This document shows, piece after piece, positions 60,870-64,000 of a stretch of 64,000 nucleotides of DNA. Every line of letters begins with the position of its first letter. Within the stretch, counting starts at the first letter, position 1. Below the pieces are notes generated by a model, which ran no database searches, was not told the DNA's origin, and worked only from the letters and a program-made list of their open reading frames with translations. Source of the DNA: Bombyx mori (lineage: Eukaryota > Arthropoda > Insecta > Lepidoptera > Bombycidae); contig NC_085126.1 in the NCBI RefSeq assembly GCF_030269925.1, positions 8,372,501 to 8,436,500 on the forward strand. The letters are read 5' to 3'. The position numbers were made by a program, and so were the translations under genes.

Positions 60870-61620
60870 AATAAAATGCTTGAATTCAGCTTTAAGTAGG
60901 AAGCAAATATGTATATTTGTCCTACTCATACTTAAAGAACTTTACACGTTAGATCCTCCCGCAAGGAGTGAAACAACACGATTATATTCAACGCACAACA
61001 CAAAAGTCCTGCAAGAGATCTGATAGATCTCGTAATGCAACGAACGTGTTAATGTGTGTGCAACACAGTAATGATTTCTTTTGTTTATGTTGGACTCCGC
61101 GCCTCCAGTGGAAAAAGAGGAAGAGGTCGCGAACCGAAGTCCGCGCCTCCTCCAATTACTCACAGGAGACTACGCCTTGAGAAAGGCGCGCTGGGCTAAA
61201 TTCAGCTAGCGCCGAACCCGCCCAGCTTAACGTCTACCGACTAAACCCCAACCAGCTCTTTTCTTTCCGGCATAGAGGGAACCCACGATTCTGCAGGGAA
61301 ACGCGACCCGCAGGCCCCCCACAGCGGCTCCCTGCCTGATGAACGGTGGGATCGACATCGGCCATGCTGACCGGAGTTTCTGCTTCGTGAGGTGCTCACT
61401 GGAGCCACAGCGCACTATACCCTCACCACCACCACTGGACTTTCGTACCGAGCATCAGGCGCCCCCGTCCCCGACGCCCGACGGTCCCTACGGGAGCTGA
61501 GCGGGGGGCCTTTCGACCGCGCCGCACACCACGTTTCTTTCTACTCAGTGCGACGGAATTCGGGTCGCACTCCCTTTCCCTTTTTTCTATCTCACTCAGC
61601 GTCATGATGACGTTCGCATA
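60870..61620 (-). repeat. R1-clade LINE 4, 3' region
   Basis: The minus strand is GC-rich non-coding sequence after the ORF2 end. Words such as ggtttagtcggtagac and ctggaggcgcggagtcc (61100-61260) loosely parallel the 3' UTR of the fragments at 41334-43651. The exact 3' end was not located; the LINE tail is about 61080-61160 or lower. Confidence 0.45.
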
Positions 61621-62942
61621 CTCTACCATTGCCCGTCAACACTTCCCATCCTCGACCATGCGGGCCACCACGGCCGGCAGGCTGAGATCCGCTCCGAGCA
61701 CCGCGACGAGTGACTGCCGCGAATACTCCCACAGGCACGCTTTGAGGGCGTGCTACGCGTCGTCGTCTAGATGCCCGCATTGGTGGCATCCGGGATGCGG
61801 CTCTCTCCCGACCCGCCACAAGTACCTCCCGAAGCAGCCATGCCCCGAGAAGACTTGCGTGAGCCGGAAATCGAGCACGCCGTGACGCCTGTCGATCCAG
61901 GCCTCCAACACGGGCACCAGGGCTGCGAGGGTGCGCCGCCGGTTTCGAGAGCCGCGGTTGATCTTCTCAGCAGCCAGTCTCTCCTTCCACTTCGACGTTG
62001 CCACGCGGCGCGCAACACGCCTCCATCGGACGACGACAGAAAAACGGGGCACACTTCCCCGACCCAAAGATTGCGCACTGCGCCGGTACACCGCGGCCAG
62101 GACCTCGGCCTCGTACTCCAACGTACTCCAACCTCCGCTGAGATGTACGGTAACCCCGCACGACCCTCACCGCCAGCACCCTCTGAACCCTCTGTAAGAG
62201 GGCCTCGCTCCAAGCGGAGAGCGTGGGCGACCAGACGGGAGCGCAGTACAAGGCCATGCTCCGCACCACCACCATATACAGACGCCGGACCGCTTTTCCT
62301 CCTCCTCCGATATTTGCGAGCAAGCGGGCTAGGGCACCCGCCGCCCCGAGCAATTTCGCGACCAGCACGTCAAAGTTCCGATCAAACGTCCATCTGCTGT
62401 CCGTCCAGCACGAACCCCAGATATTTGAGATGGGGCCGGACAGCGATCGAAGTTCCCCTGACGATGATGGTCGAGCCCGGAGGAGGCCCCTTCCGAGCCG
62501 GGTGAAGAAAACACACGGCCTCGGACTGGTGCAGGGCAACCTCCAAACCGAGCTTCCCTATTTTGGCTACGACTGTTGCCACCGCAGCCGCAAGCAGAAC
62601 CGACTCCGAAGACGCCGAACGGTAGTCGTCTCCGCGGGCCTTCAGCAGCGTGTCGTCGGCGTAGCAAATGACCTGCACGCTACGCAGGATAGCCCCGCGG
62701 AGGACCCAATCGAACCCGACATCCCACAGGAGCGGACCCAGAACCGACACCTGCGAGACACCACACGAAACCGCTTTGTGTCCCCACCCCCTCCGTTCTG
62801 GGAAGACCCGCCCTGCCCTGCGAGGTAATCCTTGATCAGGTTCCGGAGACCGGTGGGGACGCGGTAGAACCTTAACGACTCCAGGATCGTGCTCCAGGGG
62901 ATCGTATTGAAGGCGTTGGAGATGTCTATAGACACCGCCAAC
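61621..62942 (-). pseudogene. R1-clade LINE 4 ORF2 remnant (RT to zinc motif)
   Basis: RT starts LAVSIDISNAFNTIPWSTIL (about 62940) and includes QVICYADDTLLKARG (active site, about 62670), then GLEVALHQSEAVCFL. Thumb and C-terminal part in other frames: RRLYMVVVRSMALYCAPVWS, RRLATSKWKERLA-like sequence, DRRHGVLDFRLTQVFSGHGC and the zinc motif CHQCGHLDDDA...HALKAC (about 61750-61800). Endonuclease and RT start are deleted. Several frameshifts. Confidence 0.8.
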
Positions 62943-63814
62943 CGCTATGGGGCACCTTATTAGCACCTGACCCGTACCTCCGGGGCCCAGTTTGATATCC
63001 CCGACCTTTACGCTCTCGCAGGGGCACTCCGTGATCTTAGTCAGCTCGGCACCAATCTCTTCTCTGGTAATGAAGTCGTCGAGGCTGCTTAGTCTGACAG
63101 CGGCCGTTATTGTCGGCCTCGAAACGAGTATGTTCTTCGAGGTCAAAACCTCCCGCAGTTTCTACGCCAGCAAATCTGCTTTCTCGTTCTGGTCGGCGCC
63201 GTCTACGACCAACACCTTCGCTCCCGTCACCGCTGAGCGTATCCGAGCGGTTGGGATTCCCAGGTCTGCCGGATCGATTTTGGCCGTGGCCTCGGCGAGG
63301 AACAACCGGTAAGTGATTCCGCGCTCGACGGCCTCCGGCTGCAGCTTAATTATAACCGCCTGCAGCTTAATTATAACCGCCTGCGAGCGCGGTGGCCGGA
63401 GGCGTTTCTTCTTCTCCTTCGAGGGGGGTAGAGTAGGAACGATGCTGGTCGCCGTTGCCGTCCTCGGTTTGGCGTCTCTTCGGGCCACCGTGGTCGTTCT
63501 TGTCGTCTTCTTCACGTACGCCTCCTTTGCGGCGGCGAGGCCAACGTACTATCCCGGTTGTGGGCGGTCTGTCTACCCCTTTTTGACGGGGTCTTGGAGG
63601 CGTCTCTTCCGGCTGAGCACGCCGTGTCATCACCGGAGCTGCTCTCTGAGCACTCCGTGCTGGAGCCCTTCAACCTCTTCCTCCGGCTTCTTGTGACTGA
63701 TGAGCGGCCCGAGCTGGCCGTAGCCATGCTGTCATCCGACAGAGCGTTCACCTGCTCCTTGTCCTTCACGGACCCTCCTCGACTCTGTTTGTTTTCTCCG
63801 TCCTTCGCGGACAC
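62943..63814 (-). pseudogene. R1-clade LINE 4 ORF1 (gag) fused to RT by deletion
   Basis: ATG at 63814: Ser/Arg-rich start, TARRRR-type basic stretches, then (shifted) KEKKKRLRPPRSQAV with a 21-bp tandem duplication at 63342-63383 (AVIIKLQ repeated), YRLFLAEATAKIDPADLGIP, then SRPTITAAVRLSSLDDFITR and KVGDIKLGPGGTGQVLIRCP. These are the ORF1 core of R1/TRAS/SART elements. The CCHC knuckles that should follow are missing: the frame joins RT sequence of ORF2 at about 62943. Confidence 0.75.
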
Positions 63815-63970
63815 TACCTCCGTCCTTCACGGACCTTGCTTCTTTTTCTACGTCATTCGCGGACACCCTACCTCCGTCCTTCACGGAACCCCTTCGAACA
63901 GTTATTGCCGATTGCTCAACCGCACGGAGGGATTCTCCCCCCTAAATCATCTTGATAACTGTACATATTA
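63815..63970 (-). repeat. LINE 4 upstream region with short tandem words
   Basis: The phrase cctccgtccttcacgga or close variants (cgtcattcgcggac, tccttcgcggacac) recurs five times between 63765 and 63890. It is non-coding and precedes ORF1 on the minus strand. Beyond 63970 the sequence turns AT-rich. Confidence 0.6.
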
Positions 63971-64000
63971 ATTTTTTATTTTCCTGTTTTTATTAGCCAG

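Noticed and set aside
61771..62505. 244-codon plus-strand frame (and 62223-62828)
   Set aside because: Antisense shadow of the GC-rich R1-clade ORF2; Pro/Arg-rich translation without motifs.

Overview
This is eukaryotic, insect-type DNA: AT-rich spacers, poly(A)-tailed non-LTR retrotransposons, BEL/Pao, Gypsy and Copia LTR elements, and Tc1/mariner-, hAT-, PIF/Harbinger-, piggyBac-, pogo- and Helitron-derived pieces with insect-type introns. Several short repeats (a promoterless repeat of the BMC1 type at 24868-25290 and 29457-37150, and a short repeat at 3505-4045 and 23871-24063) look like families I know from Bombyx and related moths, so a lepidopteran, probably silkworm-like, source is my best guess. 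I recognise no convincing single-copy host gene anywhere in the 64 kb. Such dense nesting of transposons without host genes fits heterochromatin, for example a moth W chromosome, but that is inference.

Layout. 1-5.8 kb: remnants of a SWIM-type DDE transposase, a hAT C-terminus, a short interspersed repeat, a piggyBac fragment and the 5' end of a Copia element. 5.8-7.6 kb: featureless AT-rich DNA. 7.6-10.0 kb: two Gypsy remnants, one an internal-deletion derivative with a 371-bp LTR. 10.0-22.8 kb: a five-layer nest. An old Pao element (10015-10168 and 22225-22835) is split by a CR1/Jockey-like LINE (10169-22220). That LINE is split by a nearly intact BEL/Pao element (10577-16921, TSD tatta) and by a TIR DNA transposon (17543-19441, TSD atat). 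The DNA transposon itself holds the 3' end of a LINE of the same type as its host. 22.8-24.1 kb: Helitron helicase remnant and short repeat. 24.3-29.4 kb: a second, degenerate LINE interrupted by a BMC1-like repeat, a MITE, a SINE-like repeat and a hAT element, which carries a 587-bp copied piece of BEL integrase. 29.5-36.9 kb: a young BEL element on the minus strand (366-bp LTRs that look identical, TSD gacat) inserted in a BMC1-like repeat. 37.5-42.0 kb: a third LINE, minus strand, split by an R1-clade 3' fragment. 42.7-43.7 kb: a longer R1-clade fragment with a 13-bp TSD. 43.7-47.7 kb: BEL C-terminus and LTR, a dead Copia pol, and a GC-rich 529-bp block with 80-bp tandem repeats. 48.8-58.4 kb: fragments of RTE, hAT, pogo, Gypsy gag, MITE, SWIM/DDE, mariner, PIF/Harbinger and Pao gag. 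58.46-59.5 kb: an unusual GC-richer, once-frameshifted reading frame that does not look like any transposon protein I know and may be an endogenised RNA-virus capsid gene. 60.7-64.0 kb: a piggyBac-type Cys-rich tail and an internally deleted R1-clade LINE.

The genes do not form a pathway. Each set of domains belongs to a separate mobile element, and the order of insertions can be read from target-site duplications. The most intact machinery is the BEL/Pao at 10577-16921 (all catalytic motifs seen, one frameshift) and the BEL at 29529-36891 (young LTRs but an integrase deletion and an in-frame UAG between gag and pol). Homology statements rest on motif recognition by eye; no database search was run.
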